Source: Cololabis saira (Eukaryota; Chordata; Actinopteri; Beloniformes; Belonidae). From it: DNA of 64,000 nucleotides. The stretch covers positions 12,877,017 to 12,941,016 of the forward strand of contig NC_084587.1 of the NCBI RefSeq assembly GCF_033807715.1, written 5' to 3'. Position numbers and translations under genes: made by a program. Below the pieces are notes generated by a model. That model was given only the letters and a program-made list of their open reading frames with translations, was not told the origin of the DNA and ran no database searches. Of this stretch, positions 1-12,169 are shown piece by piece; the stretch's first letter is position 1; the number at the start of each line of letters is the position of its first letter.

Positions 1-645
1 CCGAAGTAAAGAAAAAATGGTCTGTCATCAAAGTTAATGTAAAAGGAAACATTTGCTGCACATAGAAGTGTTGTAGCCACTGAAGGTGTCAGGATGCTGA
101 TCAATCATACGAGGAACTACACTTACTGGCATCCTAACAGCACATGCGGTCGACTCAGACACTATTTGTAAGTACCTGTACAATAAATAAAAATATTCTT
201 CAGATATTGCTTACTCATGTCTGTTAGTACCAGTCGAACTTTGACACATGCAAGATTCATATTAAACAGACTACATTTGGGATTCATTTAGGGAATTAAT
301 TAATTTTAATCTAATCCTAATTCTTATCTAATAATTAATTTCCCTTTGGGGATTAATAACATTTTTTTAATAGTTTTTTTTTTTTCGACTGATCAACCAC
401 AGTGAAGGGAATTTTAATATATCTCTCTGTCATTTGGATTCATCCATCTCATACGGCTAGTGTAGTCAGCTCAGGGATAGCAGAGATGTCCAACCTGCCA
501 ATGATCCCCCACTCTTCCTACAGGAACCTGAGCTTGGTGAAGACTTGAAAATGGAACTTTTCCCAGTCTCCCTCTGTATCTGGGACCAGTTCAGGGCAGA
601 TATCCAGAATAATCAGTCTCGGTAACCTAAATCAGTTGGTAAAAC
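1..645. other. No gene recognised
   Basis: AT-rich sequence with short homopolymer runs (T run near 370-385). I see no open frame, RNA gene or clear element ends here. Confidence 0.5.
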
Positions 646-649
646 AGGC

Positions 650-768
650 TGAGACATTTAAACATGGGATTCAATGGAGATGGACTTGCTTTTACAACCA
701 GCCTCTAGTGGTCAGTTGAAGAACTGCAACGCATCTTAGTTCTACATGAGCCTCAGTCCTTTTTTGTG
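650..768 (+). repeat. Dispersed repeat, copy 1
   Basis: This stretch (an 'ACATTT/ATTTTAAC...GATGGACTTGC...GCCTCTAGTGG...GAACTGCAAC' pattern) is shared in order and orientation with 28965-29110. Two diverged copies 28 kb apart show it is an interspersed repeat. The family is not identified, and neither copy has visible ends or coding potential. Confidence 0.55.
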
Positions 769-1169
769 CGTATTCACCAACAGGAGATTCCAGCTAAGAG
801 AGATTATCTCTACAGTGTAGAGTCTACACTGTACATTGTCCTAGGTCTGTCAATATCTTTCTCCACCCCCAGTTGGACATTCCCAAAACAGGAAACAAGA
901 AAAAAGTAAGTCAAACCAGAACTCATCACACCAAGGAGTTAGACTTTCAAAGTAAAACACAAAGTAAAGCAACCCACAAAACAGGTAAACAAGAAAGCAA
1001 GACTCATGTACCAGGTTCCATGTAGCTATGTTAAGTTTATCTTGAGTGTGTAGTACGATGGGACAGGGCCTGAGTTCGTTGTCGTTACATGCAATATTAT
1101 CCTTTAATTTAACTATGTTAAGTTTTACCGTAATTTTAACTTCCAACTTTCCTCAATAGACTTAATAAG

Positions 1170-1382
1170 GACACCACACAACTGTACTGTTCAAGGTTTC
1201 TTCCCTCCTAAAGGGGAGTTTTTCCTTGCCACTGTTTGTCTTAAGGCTTTTCTCCCGCTAGGGGAGTTTTTACCTGCCATTGTTTAAGTAATTATTGCTC
1301 GGGGTTCATGTTCTGGGTCTCTGGAAAGCACCTAGAGACAATTTTGGTTGTATTAGACGCTATATAAATAAAATTGAACTGT
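1170..1382 (+). mobile_element. Retroelement 3' tail, copy A
   Basis: The segment runs from CAAGGTTTCTTCCCTCCTAA through CTCTGGAAAGC to TTAGACGCTATATAAATAAA. The same order of blocks recurs at 1670-1905. This is the kind of 3' end carried by teleost LINE/SINE copies, ending in an AT-rich tail. The 5' part is missing and the clade is not resolved. Confidence 0.6.
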
Positions 1383-1631
1383 ACATTAAATGCAATAATC
1401 CTTTTACAGGTATTTATTTACAAAATGAGATCAAATAAAATTGGGTAATTCTTTGTTAAATCAAATATAAGCAATACTCAAAATGGTATTTTTGTTGGCA
1501 AATATGCTTCTATGGTAAACAATACCTTTTTTGTTCCTTTAAGATCAATAAAAATACCTTTTTATGCTTTTAAGTTAAACCCAAAATGCCTCTTAACTTT
1601 TCTTTTAAGCAGAATAAGTACGTTTTTTAAA

Positions 1632-1906
1632 TAGTCTGGCCTTCGGCAGGAGGGTCCCCCCTTATGAGCCTGGTCCTGCTCAAGGTTTCTTCCCTCCTAA
1701 AGGGGAGTTTTTTCTTGCCACTGTTTGGCTTAAGGTTTTTCTCCCACTATGGGAGTTTTTACCTGCCATTGTTTATGTAATAATTGCTCGGGGGTTTATG
1801 TTTATGTTTATGTTCATGTTCTGGATCTCTGGAAAGCGTCTAGAGACAACATCTGTAGTATTAGACGCTATATAAATAAAATTGAATTGAATTGAATTGA
1901 ATAACA
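1632..1906 (+). mobile_element. Retroelement 3' tail, copy B, with (TGAAT)n tail
   Basis: Second copy of the 1170-1382 tail, extended 5' by a GGCCTTCGGCAGGAGGGTCC block. It ends in a pentanucleotide run (TTGAA repeats, about 1880-1903), the usual short tandem tail of a 5'-truncated target-primed insertion. Two copies lie within 500 bp. Confidence 0.6.
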
Positions 1907-2224
1907 GTTAGTTACAGCATAGAAAAAGTAAGCCACACATGTATTTACCTTTTCCAGAATGCCAACAAGTTATTATCAGGACCACGAGCAGTCGACCTTG
2001 CAGATAAACTTGAAATACTCTCAGCAACACGCTGCCTCATCTTTCCTTTCTCCGGAAAACAGTAGGACTGCTCGTGAAACCCAACATTACCCCGACCTGC
2101 GCCACTTGTCCCGCCCCTTTTCTGAGGGAATGACTTGGATTGGCTGATTGACTGACATTAAATTGGTAACAGGTTAGGTTGCACAGCTGATTACACAGAT
2201 ATTTCTTAAAAGAAAATGAACCTC
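1907..2224. other. No gene recognised
   Basis: Unassigned sequence. A 62-codon open frame from 1959 has no recognisable domain. Confidence 0.4.
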
Positions 2225-2415
2225 TTTTAAAACCTCTTTTAAATGAATTTATTAAACTTTACATATGACTTTTATACATTTTATCCAGTGCATATATTTT
2301 AACCATTTTTAATCATCATTTTTAACCAGTTTTAAATCTGTTTTTAACCATTTGAAATCATACTTCTTAACCAGTTTTAAATCTGTTGTTAACCAGCTTT
2401 TTTAACCATTTGAAT
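2225..2415. repeat. Degenerate AT-rich tandem repeat
   Basis: Repeated blocks of the form TTTTTAACCA and CAGTTTTAAATCTGT alternate through the interval, giving a diverged minisatellite of roughly 45-70 bp period. No other function is visible. Confidence 0.5.
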
Positions 2416-2960
2416 GTCTTGGATTTAAATGCAACTAAATACTTATCTGGATTGTATGCCCTCTAGTCTGCCTGTGCTTTTAGACTGGGCTACACTCAAA
2501 CAGGAGAACAGACAAAAACTCTGCAAACCTAAGAACAAACCCACAGAACTAAAACACCACAGAGAACTCTCTTGTCAAAAGTACAAACTATTCACACTAC
2601 TAGGTCAATGAATATCAAAGCCAACAAAAGCTACAAAATAAAGACCAAAGCCCCTGCTGAAAAAAAAAAGTGCTACAGGTGTTCCACACATTTCCTCTAC
2701 GTAGATACCTAACCAAAGGATTGTTGTGGTGCAGCATTGCCCCTTGTTTTCTTTAATATCACTTTTACCCCTTTTAATTTGTTTTTCTGTTAGAGGTAGA
2801 GGGATCATCAGGCTGAGCTGCTACAGCTCATCATCAGCCAAATTGAATTAAATTGAATTAAATTAAAGAATCGACAAATCTGGGATTTTAGTCGAGCAAG
2901 GGCACATCGACTCATAAATCGACCAGTCGACTGGGAGACAGACTAACAATTACTAATCCC

Positions 2961-3258
2961 TTGTTGGTCGGCCTTCCTGCATGCTCAGTTGCAGTGCGCA
3001 TGAGGTTCAAAGCTCTGCTTATGGGTTACCAAACAATTACCCAAACGGCTCCTGCCTTCCTTCAGTCCTTCATCCAGAGATACACTCCCTCTCGACAGCT
3101 CCACTCAGCCAGTGAAAGACGCCTGGTGCTTCCACCACAACGTGGTGTGAAATCAGTAGCTAGTAGCTTCTCCTCCATTGTTCTCCGATGGTTGAACGAC
3201 CTACCGAACTGTCTGATCTGCAGGGTCTTTACCTACTTTTAAGAGCAAGCTAAAGACT
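2961..3258 (+). pseudogene. L2-like LINE ORF2 C-terminal fragment
   Basis: The translation (about 93 codons) has the layout found near the C terminus of L2-type LINE polyproteins: an 'AP-FLQ' helix, then 'YTPSRQLHSASERRLVLP', then a 'FSSIVLRWLNDLP' block corresponding to the usual 'F...AP-LWN-LP' motif. No RT catalytic motif (YADD) is present, so it is a 5'-truncated, inactive remnant. It breaks off at 3258, where a TIR element (3259-3805) is inserted; the LINE continues at 3806. LINE type is confident, clade less so. Confidence 0.65.
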
Positions 3259-3805
3259 CAGGGGCCTCATTTATAAAGCTTACGTGCGCACAAACCAGGG
3301 CTTGAAAGATGTGCACGCCACCTTCTACGCAAAGGTTGCGGAAACGGAAACGGAAAAATGTGCGTATCTGTTTGAAGCGCAGCGTGATTTCTCCCCTGAA
3401 AATGGGTCTTTTTACCTGCCAAAAATTGATTGAAGGCCAAATACAGTTAATGAAAAGTTGTTTCTGCCTTAATATGAATTGATCTCATTCTTGAGCTTCA
3501 TAATCTGAAAATCTGAAGTTTTAGCGCTATCGCTCAACGGCTGCTGTGCGCGCTCCAGAAATCAGATTCTGGCAGACAATAACTTTTTGGCACGACAGCA
3601 GGAACCTCCTCGTCCCCCACCGCTTCCAACTGTAGAGTGACTGAGGACATAACAATGTGATTTATAAAGAGAGCATTGCGTGCAGATGTGCGTGCACACG
3701 GTTTTATAAATCAGGATTTTTTTGTGCGCACGCCATTTTCGGCTTTTGAGCGCACGTACACTTTTAGTATGAATCCTACGCACTCTTTTATAAATGAGGC
3801 CCCTG
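3259..3805. mobile_element. Non-autonomous TIR DNA transposon inserted in LINE
   Basis: The ends are inverted repeats: CAGGGGCCTCATTTATAAA at 3259 and TTTATAAATGAGGCCCCTG ending at 3805. The interior has GTGCGCAC-rich sub-terminal stretches on both sides. At 547 bp it has no transposase. The flanking sequences read as one continuous LINE if it is removed. I could not see a clean 8-bp TSD, so the superfamily (hAT or other) is unresolved. Confidence 0.7.
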
Positions 3806-4182
3806 CTCTTTAAGGAGCATTTCTGCATCCAGTAAACTTCTCTGCTCATCAGATTGAGTTAGAAGATTTGTCCATTTCTTTACAGGACCCAGCACTGAGT
3901 AGCCTAAACTGCATGCACTTATGACGAGATGATCGTATGATGGTGTCTTTTAAGACGTAGTTTTGTTGTATAAAAGGGACTTTTGTGTTTAGTGGGAAGG
4001 GAACACTTCAACAAAACAAAACAAAAGAAAGCACTAGCACTAGCATGGCAGCAGCTGTGTCTGGACGCACAGCAGTCTGACCAGCACCTACCCAGCTGTA
4101 CCGTCCTACAGTATGTGACTTCTTGCTTGTGTTGTTCTCCCAGATGTAAGTCGCTTTGGATAAAAGCCTCTGCTAAATGACA
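3806..4182 (+). mobile_element. 3' remainder of the interrupted LINE
   Basis: This continues the LINE fragment broken at 3258. It ends with TGTAAGTCGCTTTGGATAAA and TCTGCTAAATGA (4144-4180), a 3'-end motif very common in teleost LINE/SINE copies, directly followed by a short tandem tail. Confidence 0.6.
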
Positions 4183-4226
4183 GTAGTAGTAATAGTGGTG
4201 GTAGTAGTGGTAATAGTAGTAGTAGC
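4181..4226. repeat. Imperfect (AGT)n tail
   Basis: Trinucleotide AGT/GGT units directly follow the LINE 3' end. This is probably the tandem tail of that insertion. Confidence 0.7.
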
Positions 4227-6497
4227 TATGTCTCGTATCCTTTCAACCATTTTAGTCTGTTAAACAAACATACACACACAAAGTGTATCATCCTTTCAAA
4301 AGAGACGAGATGTAGTGATGCACATTTTGAAATTTAAATTCCATTTTGTCCTTTTCAATAAAAATATTTCACTGGATGAATATTTTGAATGGTTTCAAAG
4401 CAGATCTTTCCTACTTTGCAGACCATTAGACAGCAGAAACCAAGACTCTATTTTCAAACATGTTCAACCTAAAAGAAATGGAGGACAGTGAAGACAGTCT
4501 CTCTCAACATAATGTATAATTGTTGTTGGATATGTGAATGTGATGTGAAGGGATAGTCATAGTGTTTAGCAGGTGGTCTGATTTGGCCTTTGACCTCCAA
4601 TGGTTCCATTATAAGCTGTTGCTGGTTTAGTGACACATAAGATGCAAGAATCTTCTCTATTTTTGAATCTGGACTTGACACAGCCGTGCCTTCTTATACT
4701 ACCTTTGTGTCAATGCAAAGAAATTACCCCGGATGAACTCAGTAGGATACACCAAGACGTCTTTCTCAGACATCCTAGACTTCTTGTTTCTACATTCTTG
4801 CAACAGCCCTCAGTTCTTTGAGTCAGAGAGCTTCCAGGCTCTTGACCAACAATTGTAAAACCGTCTTTGTTTTGAAAATCATGTTCAAGTTTTCACAGTG
4901 GCTTTTTATTCAACATGTCACTGATTATTTGAAAAATGGCCACCATCCCAGATGTCGATACTGCATTGTCTTTTTCTTATCTATAGGTACCATTCAACAA
5001 GTAATTATATTTCTTATAGTGTTTATGCAGATTTGATACCAGATTTATTGTTTCCATGACATCCTTGGGTTAAAATTAAATGACTTCCACAGAAAAACTA
5101 CTTGAAGCATTCCTGCACAAAAAAGTTGCATGTAAGCTTTCAGTTTGCCCTGTCATTCCAACTTATGGATGTATCTGTCAGCATTCACATCAAAGTAACC
5201 CTGATGGGCTTTATAACTTATCTTCATAACAACAGGAGATGTTGGCTTATTAAAAAATAATATAACCTGTTTTATGAGGCAGAAAATGTCTGGAGAAACA
5301 TCTGTGAAACAAGTTGCGTATTAAATATGTAGGAGCTACATTCAAAATTCCTTTTTGCATGGGATGGCAGAGCTATAAAGAGAATTCAGAGTGCGGGGCC
5401 CCAGGCTCATTCATGTCCCGCCATTCTCCGTATCTGACAGTCAAAGCACAGTGATCTTTCTCTTTATGCTTCACTCCTGCTATTTCCTCAACTCTGTGGG
5501 GATAAAACAGTCAAAATGTTTCTTTTACAGGCAGAAATTAGTGACTCAGGAATGTCTCTGATCATTTTATAAAAATCAAAAGAAAAAACAAAGCATCAGA
5601 AGTATTTTTTCTTGTACTTTTCTTTCCCTGAGAGCAATACGCAGGCTAAAGAGTTCATTAATGCCACTTTTGTACTGAAGTGGAGGCCTCTGGAGACATC
5701 CAGGCTCCCCAGGCTAGAGAAATGAAGGAAGGATGGGGGTGTGCTGCAGTACAACAGGAAAAGGAGCACAATGTTAGTAGATAGATTAAAGGAGCTGGAT
5801 TTCAAAGGCTTCTCCATAACCTATTAATGTTCTGTTGCTTTATCCTTGAGAATTACCATGAATTGATTTTTCAATTTATCTTCATACAGCTGATTTTCCA
5901 ACTTAGATTGTAGAATCTGCGTCCGTGCTTTAATCAGTATCAGTATTTGCGCCAAAGCTGTGTGTAAGATATGAAAATCTTTTAGTTTTGAAGCAATTTG
6001 ACAAAGTCTAAAATCTATAAGCCAACATTTCTGCCTCTGTCTTAATTGCAGCTGAATCAGTGATTAAAAATACTACCATTTGTAATACTTTGATATGACA
6101 TGATGAAGATTTAAGCTTTGTCTCTGCAGGAAAATCCTCTTTTTTATAAAGATCTTACAAACTTGGTCAGCAGTAACGAGGTAGCGTGGAAGCTCAAAGG
6201 GAAAGCATTCAGCCAAATGTGAACAATGCAAATGTAGACATCAAGAATTGTTCCCTGCAGAGGAAAAACTATAAGACACAAATGAAAATTGTAATCAAGA
6301 AAATTGTGTAAGATTGGCAATTTCTGTGTTCTTCAATTTAACTGGAAATTGGAAATCAAAGGAGCCCTACTGCCAACATTTAGTCAGTTGTTCTCGGTGG
6401 GCAGCCTGATAGAATCACACAGGGGTTTAGGGATTGCAGAAAATGTGTAACGTGTGTGTGCAATACAAAGTTATTGAAAAAAGAAAGTACACTCTTC
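4227..6497. other. No gene recognised
   Basis: 2.3 kb of AT-rich unique-looking sequence. Open frames of 60-75 codons occur on both strands, but none has recognisable domains, splice context or repeat similarity within the window. Confidence 0.4.
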
Positions 6498-6499
6498 TG

Positions 6500-6540
6500 A
6501 GGTAGGGAGGGAGGGAGGGAGGGAGGGACGGACGGACGAA
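6500..6540. repeat. (GGGA)n / (GGAC)n microsatellite
   Basis: Tetranucleotide GGGA units followed by GGAC units. Simple sequence repeat. Confidence 0.9.
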
Positions 6541-6597
6541 CAAACGGGATAATTAGGTCATTTTGACCCGAAGACAGTACAAGGGTTAAAGAGGGAC

Positions 6598-6900
6598 TTG
6601 AGTCAAAAGGCAATGCTTTCTCTTTACCGGTTGATCAATGGTTCTACCATCATCTATGCTCATGAGCTGTGGGTAGTAAGAAAAATAATAATATCGCAGA
6701 TACAAGCAGGTGAAATTAGTTTCCCCTGTATGGTGACTTGGTCGCTGCTCCTCCACAACGAGAAGAGCCAGTTGAGGTTGTACGGACATCTGGTGAGGAT
6801 GACCCCTGGACGCCCCCATCGGAAAGTGTTTTGGGCATGTCCAACTGGAAAGAAGCCCTGTGGAAGATCCAGGAAAGGCTGGAGAAACCACCAATTCATG
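6598..6900 (+). pseudogene. LINE reverse-transcriptase C-terminal remnant, copy 1
   Basis: The frame from 6598 reads 'SLYRLINGSTIIYAHELWVV...IQAGEISF', then, after an internal deletion, 'LLLHNEKSQLRLYGHLVRMT' and 'PGRPHRKVFWACPTGKKPCG'. These correspond to the 'YGHELWV' and 'RSQLRW-GHL-RMPPGR...RPRGRP' blocks near the C terminus of a common fish LINE polyprotein. The core catalytic domain is absent, so it is dead. A related fragment lies at 16940-17140. The clade is not assigned. Confidence 0.7.
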
Positions 6901-7274
6901 AATTCAGAGTTCATTTGAGTTTCATATTTGAGTCTCTCTGATACTGGTAACTTTGTCTGCTTCTGCTAGGTGCTTGGGGTGAAAGTATCAGCATTATCAC
7001 GACCTGAAGCTTGCATGGATGGAGTCTGTTGAGGGTGGAAGTGCTAATGGTAGGTAAAGTAATGAGGTGTTGGTGAGGAACACTGAGAGCTGGCATTATG
7101 GGATTCAACCTGGGGCAACAGAGATCACTGTTAAGCCTTCACCCTGGAGGTGTCATGGGAATGACTAAATGACACACTGATGAAAGGAAATACCCACATG
7201 AATCCCTCAAAGACATGTCCGATTTTGCTGCTCATAGGTGTATATATAGCCAAGTTGTGCCGATGTCTTTTAAT

Positions 7275-8028
7275 CAGTACTCGAGTTGTACACATTTTTT
7301 TCATATGGGGGCATATAATTTGTGCTGATTACAAATGTGTTGATTACAAATAATATAATGTATTACAAATAATAGCACAGACCAAAACACCTGCAGAAAT
7401 ACTGCAGGAATGACATAGCAGCAGTTAAATGCAGCCTTCTGTAAGCTTTAAATATCCACTGGGCTTACATTAAATACATCAAAACACAACAATAAAAAAC
7501 AGTTTTCTGATCAATATGACTCTGTCCTTCACAGAATAAGTAAAATGGATCACTGCAAAAACTCAAAATCTTAATAAGAATATTTGTCCTATTTCTAGTT
7601 AAATTGTCTCATTTTAGTAAAAAAAATGTCATTACACTTAAAACAAGACTCATCACTGGAAAAAACAACAAGTTTCACCTGTTTCAAGTAAATTTTCACT
7701 TGAAATAAGTAGAAAAATCTGCCAGTGGAACAAGATTTTTTTTGCTTGTAATAAGAAGATAAATCTTGTCCCACTGGCAGATTTTTCTACTTATTTCAAG
7801 TGAAAATTTACTTGAAACAGGTGAAAATTGTCAAATAAGTTATTTTTTTGGTGTTATTTTTCTGGTGATGACTCTAAATGTTGAAATAGCAGTAAAACCA
7901 CATTCATTGATGAAATGACATAAGGGATGGAAATGGGGATGGCAGTTTTACAGGGGGGGATGATTTGGACCGTTTTTATTGCAGGGGGGGATGCCATCCC
8001 CCCTCATCCCCCCTCAACTCGAGTACTG
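7275..8028. mobile_element. hAT-like non-autonomous element, copy 1
   Basis: The terminal inverted repeat CAGTACTCGAGTTG (start 7275) matches CAACTCGAGTACTG (end 8028). The flanks CTTTTAAT (7267-7274) and CTTTTACT (8029-8036) are an 8-bp TSD with one mismatch, the hAT length. The interior holds a large palindrome (7674-7825) and G/C runs near the right end. A second copy at 30278 is cut by the large repeat block. No transposase is encoded. Confidence 0.75.
7674..7825. repeat. 64-bp near-perfect inverted repeat
   Basis: Arms 7674-7737 and 7762-7825 are near-exact reverse complements around a 24-nt loop. It lies in a CACTGCAAAAACTC-type MITE (from about 7553) nested inside the hAT-like element. 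Confidence 0.8.
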
Positions 8029-8036
8029 CTTTTACT

Positions 8037-8739
8037 GAGTGCTAATCCTTCTTTGGAGCACAAGTTTCTTGTATTTATTCTAACCATGAAAGTAAAATTG
8101 TAAAAAGACCACACAAGGCCAACAACTCATTTCCCAACACAGCTGCCATCATGAACATGTTTTCTTCTTCAAACCATCAGACCTTCTTTAGTGTTTGCAT
8201 TGTTGTCATAAAATAATAATTTGACCTGTGAAGGAAAAGCTTGTTCCAAGTTTCTGTTTTATGTTGTGTTTATGAGCAGTGATCAATATTTATCCCACTT
8301 GCAAGATGTGCTAACAGTAAAAAGTGAAACAAGAACAAGGGTGCTGTGAATGTAGCAGCAGTGTTCCAATAAGATGTGCTGGCCTTTCTCTCCTCCACAA
8401 TAACCAAACCAAAATTGTTGACATTCTCTTTATGAGAAAGACCGTAACAAATGTAATACGTAATCAAAAAAATTAATACCAAGTCAAACATCAGGAATGA
8501 GTTCATTATTTACATTTACAATAGACTGTTATATTTTATGTGCAGAAGCATGAGCAAGTCTAGTAGCAATACAACCAGAATATAAAAGCAGCACAGTGGA
8601 GAGGAGAGACAAGGTGAAGCTTTCATGCATCATGCGAACACCCATGCAAATCAACTATAATGAAAAAAATGCCTGTCTGGCAACAGAACTGGATTACAAA
8701 ACAACCAAGTACTTGGGGAATTGAATATCATTGTTTTTA
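8037..8739. other. No gene recognised
   Basis: Unassigned AT-rich sequence. A 78-codon open frame on the minus strand (8270-8506) is hydrophobic but matches nothing I know. Confidence 0.4.
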
Positions 8740-8992
8740 AGCATTTATGTATATTTATTCCTTTACTATTTTTTCTCTTGTACATTACTAATTTTTCTAC
8801 ATTTTATATTGCTCTTTTTTTTTATTATTTAGCTATTTATTGGTTATTTCTATTTTAATCTTTTGTATAAACTGTTGAGCGTGTGTGTGTTTGGCTGCTG
8901 CACGATTTAATTTATCCTCTGGGAGATCAATAAAGTCTTCTATTCTATTCTATTCTATTCTATTCTATTCTATTCTATTCTTTTCTATTATA
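8740..8992 (+). mobile_element. LINE 3' end with (TTCTA)n tail
   Basis: A T-rich stretch leads to CTCTGGGAGATCAATAAAGT, then at least seven TTCTA units (8938-8985). This is the classic 3' end and short tandem tail of a fish LINE or LINE-dependent SINE. There is no coding part. Confidence 0.65.
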
Positions 8993-10397
8993 AACAAAAC
9001 TATTCATTAAAATCCAAAATAAAACCAACATAAATTTACATTGAGTTCATATCACTAACAAATGTGTTATTAATCATCCAAGCTAATATCCATTATTTGA
9101 ACATTTGAAAATGATACAAAATTGACTTTCAAAATCAAAGGAAAAATGATCAGCAATCTCTGCCATGAGACACTGATATTATATATATATTAATATATAT
9201 ATTACATTATATATGTAATATATCTTTTGCACATGTCTGCAGAGGACGGTGACTGACATATCCCAGACTGAACCAGAATGAACCACACAAGCAGGGCCGA
9301 GTGGACTTTCAGAGTTTAATGAAATCAAACCATTTCAATAACAAATATACTCTGCAGATGTTGACTATTTTGTTACCTTCCAGCTGTTGACTATACTATG
9401 CACCTGAGGTCTCAGCAGGAATAGCATGCTAGCAGGCGATGATAAACCGTGGCAAGCAGTGCATCCATTAATCCTGCTGTCTTAATAATGCTGTCTCTGG
9501 TGAAAGGTTGTTAAACTGCCAGGTGAAAAATGAGGCAGGTGGCTATCCTCAACTCTTTATCACCATGGGTCTGCAAAAAATCAGTCCACTAAGCATCCAG
9601 AAACCCTAGTGACTCCTCTAACTATGGTTCTTTCAGTAGGTGCGTAACCCTCTGACCTTCCCTGGTGGATTACTGACTCTTCACAAAATAATCCATAATG
9701 TGTCTCAATAAGTAAGTGTAAGTGAAGTCCCTTAACAACCATAATGTGTCGGACATTACAGCGTGACGGGTCTTTCAGATATGATGTGGCAGAACACATC
9801 CTGTATCTCCTGTGTTGGACACGTGCAAGCCCTATGTAGGGCACCAGCTGACCAAAAAAACTTTCCATGAAGTAGTTAGTAGATACTAATCAGGTTTTTT
9901 TTTTTGTGTGTGCGTGTGTGTGTGTGTGCGTGTTGCAGATTTATGATGAGTCAGAAGCCCTTTGATGGCCTGTTGGGAGGAGTAGAGCTAATTCTTACAA
10001 AAATTAGGATGTATTTTACACACTTGGTCACTCCAACAGAACATTTTACTGTGAAAATGGAAAAACATGACATCCCTACACATTTTTAAAAACATCTATT
10101 GATCCTTAGTTGTTTTAGATTTTTGTACCCATGCCAAAGCTTCCCTTTTTATGTCCTCAGTATGTGTTTAAACTCGTGCCATGCAGCGTGGGAAGTGAGA
10201 CAGCATCAAAATCGACTTCTGTATCGACTTTGTGGTTCGTCCTTTTCTCTGCAACTGAATGTGTTGAGGTGTTGTCACAGAGCATTGCACCAAATTTGAA
10301 ATGTTAACGTCAGGGTGAGGCACAGGGACTGCATGCACGCTGCAGTCAGCTTGGTGAAAATACCCAAATTCTTGCACATTGCAACAAATATATTACA

Positions 10398-10402
<5 letters not shown>
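8993..10402. other. No gene recognised; GT run at 9906-9935
   Basis: Unassigned sequence. It contains a TA-rich patch (9181-9222) and a short (GT)n run. A 95-codon minus-strand frame (9581-9868) has no recognisable domain. Confidence 0.4.

Positions 10403-10464
<62 letters not shown>
10403..10464. repeat. (TA)n microsatellite, left flank of MITE
   Basis: About 29 TA units ending in CACA just before the inverted-repeat element at 10465. The matching right flank (10941-11017) is also TA. Confidence 0.95.
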
Positions 10465-10467
<3 letters not shown>

Positions 10468-10937
10468 CGTATTTTCTGGACTATAAGCCGCACCTGTATA
10501 TAAGCCGCATCCGCTCTATTTAAAAAGAAAAGATATGCAAGCCGCAGATGTTTATGTTGTTAGATTAGATATTTACTACATGTACAGAAGGATTCTGAAC
10601 TGTAAATTATGTACATGTTTGTACCTAAATAGATCTTTTCCTTACAGTGTCTTTTAACACGGCAGGAACTTTGCCGATTAAAACTGGACAGAACCAAGAG
10701 AAAATAACCGCTATTTATTTATCTATTTATCTGTTTGAAATCTGCTACTACTTCTATCTGCTAAAGAAGAAGTAGCGTATTTTTCTTTGCATTTATTTTG
10801 TCTTAGTTTTTATTCTAATTCCGGTTAGCACACCCCCTAGCGGTGGAAGAAAAATCCACAGAATAGCCGCACCTTTGTATAAGCCGCATGGTTCAAAACC
10901 TATGAAAAAAGTAGCGGCTTATAGTCCAGAAAATACG

Positions 10938-10940
<3 letters not shown>
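10465..10940. mobile_element. TIR element inside (TA)n
   Basis: CACCGTATTTTCTGGACTAT at 10465 is inverted at the right end (ATAGTCCAGAAAATACGGTG, ending 10940). The TIRs extend to about 27 bp through 'AAGCCGC'. At 476 bp there is no transposase. It sits exactly between two TA tracts, so the TSD cannot be read. The superfamily is not assigned. Confidence 0.8.
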
Positions 10941-11004
<64 letters not shown>

Positions 11005-11017
11005 AATATATATATTT
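10941..11017. repeat. (TA)n microsatellite, right flank of MITE
   Basis: TA repeat with TAAATA interruptions, directly abutting the MITE end. Confidence 0.95.
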
Positions 11018-12169
11018 CCATGAAAATGTCTGAATCTACTTCAAAATCAGAGATCAATTGGAATGCACATTTTATGTATGTGGATCTATAGCAGTTGAAC
11101 ATGTCTTGCTTTTGGTTTGCTGCATCATTGCTGCCTTCCAGCCCTTGAATGATATGTCTCAGTGACTGATGGAAAGATGGAAAGATGAAAAGGCACCATT
11201 TTGAAATCATTAGTGCTGGTGTGCTCAACTGGCTGCCTTGTATTCTTTCTCCTGTCAGTAACACTTGGCTAGACACATGTGAAAACTTTCTTCCATCTGG
11301 AGCCTTTTATCACATGAAAAGGCTGCTGTCTGACCATGGGACGGTTCCGAGCATGTAAATGTCCATCACACTGTGCAATTTACTTTTCAGCCCGGGGGAC
11401 ATAAAGTAAACAAGGAAAGAAAGCGGTGGTCGTACTTTGACTAGTTTCAAAATCCTGTTTAAAATGGACACAGCTGTGTAGCACAACACCCCCACCACCC
11501 CTCCACGGCCGTGGAGTGGTTGTAAATGGAGAGAAAGTACAGTTAATATGCATAACAATGGCCGGGCCACATCTGGGGCTGGTTTGTTGAAGAAAATGTG
11601 TTGAGATTTTAATTTCACTTCTCCTAAGTTTTCATTAAGTAATTTTCTATCATGAAAAGTTTGGATGCAGCAGATGCTTGTTGTTGAGATGAAGAGCCAC
11701 TAATTTCACATCTGGGACTTAGAACAATAGCATGGAGGTGCCTCATTTCTCTGTAGTATCACATAAAGTTTTTAAAAGATGGAAAAGATTTACATCCCAT
11801 TATTGTTTAATATAAATGGGAATGACTTTGTTGTATGTGGTTATTAACCTGATATCAGTGTCTGCATTCATATCACCTGATACATTTCTGTAAACTAAAT
11901 ATTGTGCAGTTCCTGAACAAAATAAGGGTTTCAAAAACACAAATGTCAGCCAGAAAAAGATAATCAAGTCTACCATCTTTCATAAATATTTTTCAGCCTC
12001 AGAATAACCCTATTCTATTCTAGTTACAGGTATTGAATACAAGATATCTGAACAAGCAGTGTACTTTGTATATCAAACAAACGGCAAACATGTTATTCCT
12101 TTAAAAAGAGAAAATATAAATAAATACATAAAATTCAATATTTGTCAGTATACATCTTCCAAAACACAC
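11018..12169. other. No gene recognised
   Basis: Unassigned sequence without recognisable coding or repeat signature. A 102-codon minus-strand frame at 11310-11618 shows no domain. Confidence 0.4.

Noticed and set aside
4800..4812. Isolated polyadenylation-like and splice-like motifs in the 4-6 kb region
   Set aside because: Such short motifs are expected by chance, and nothing around them forms a gene model.
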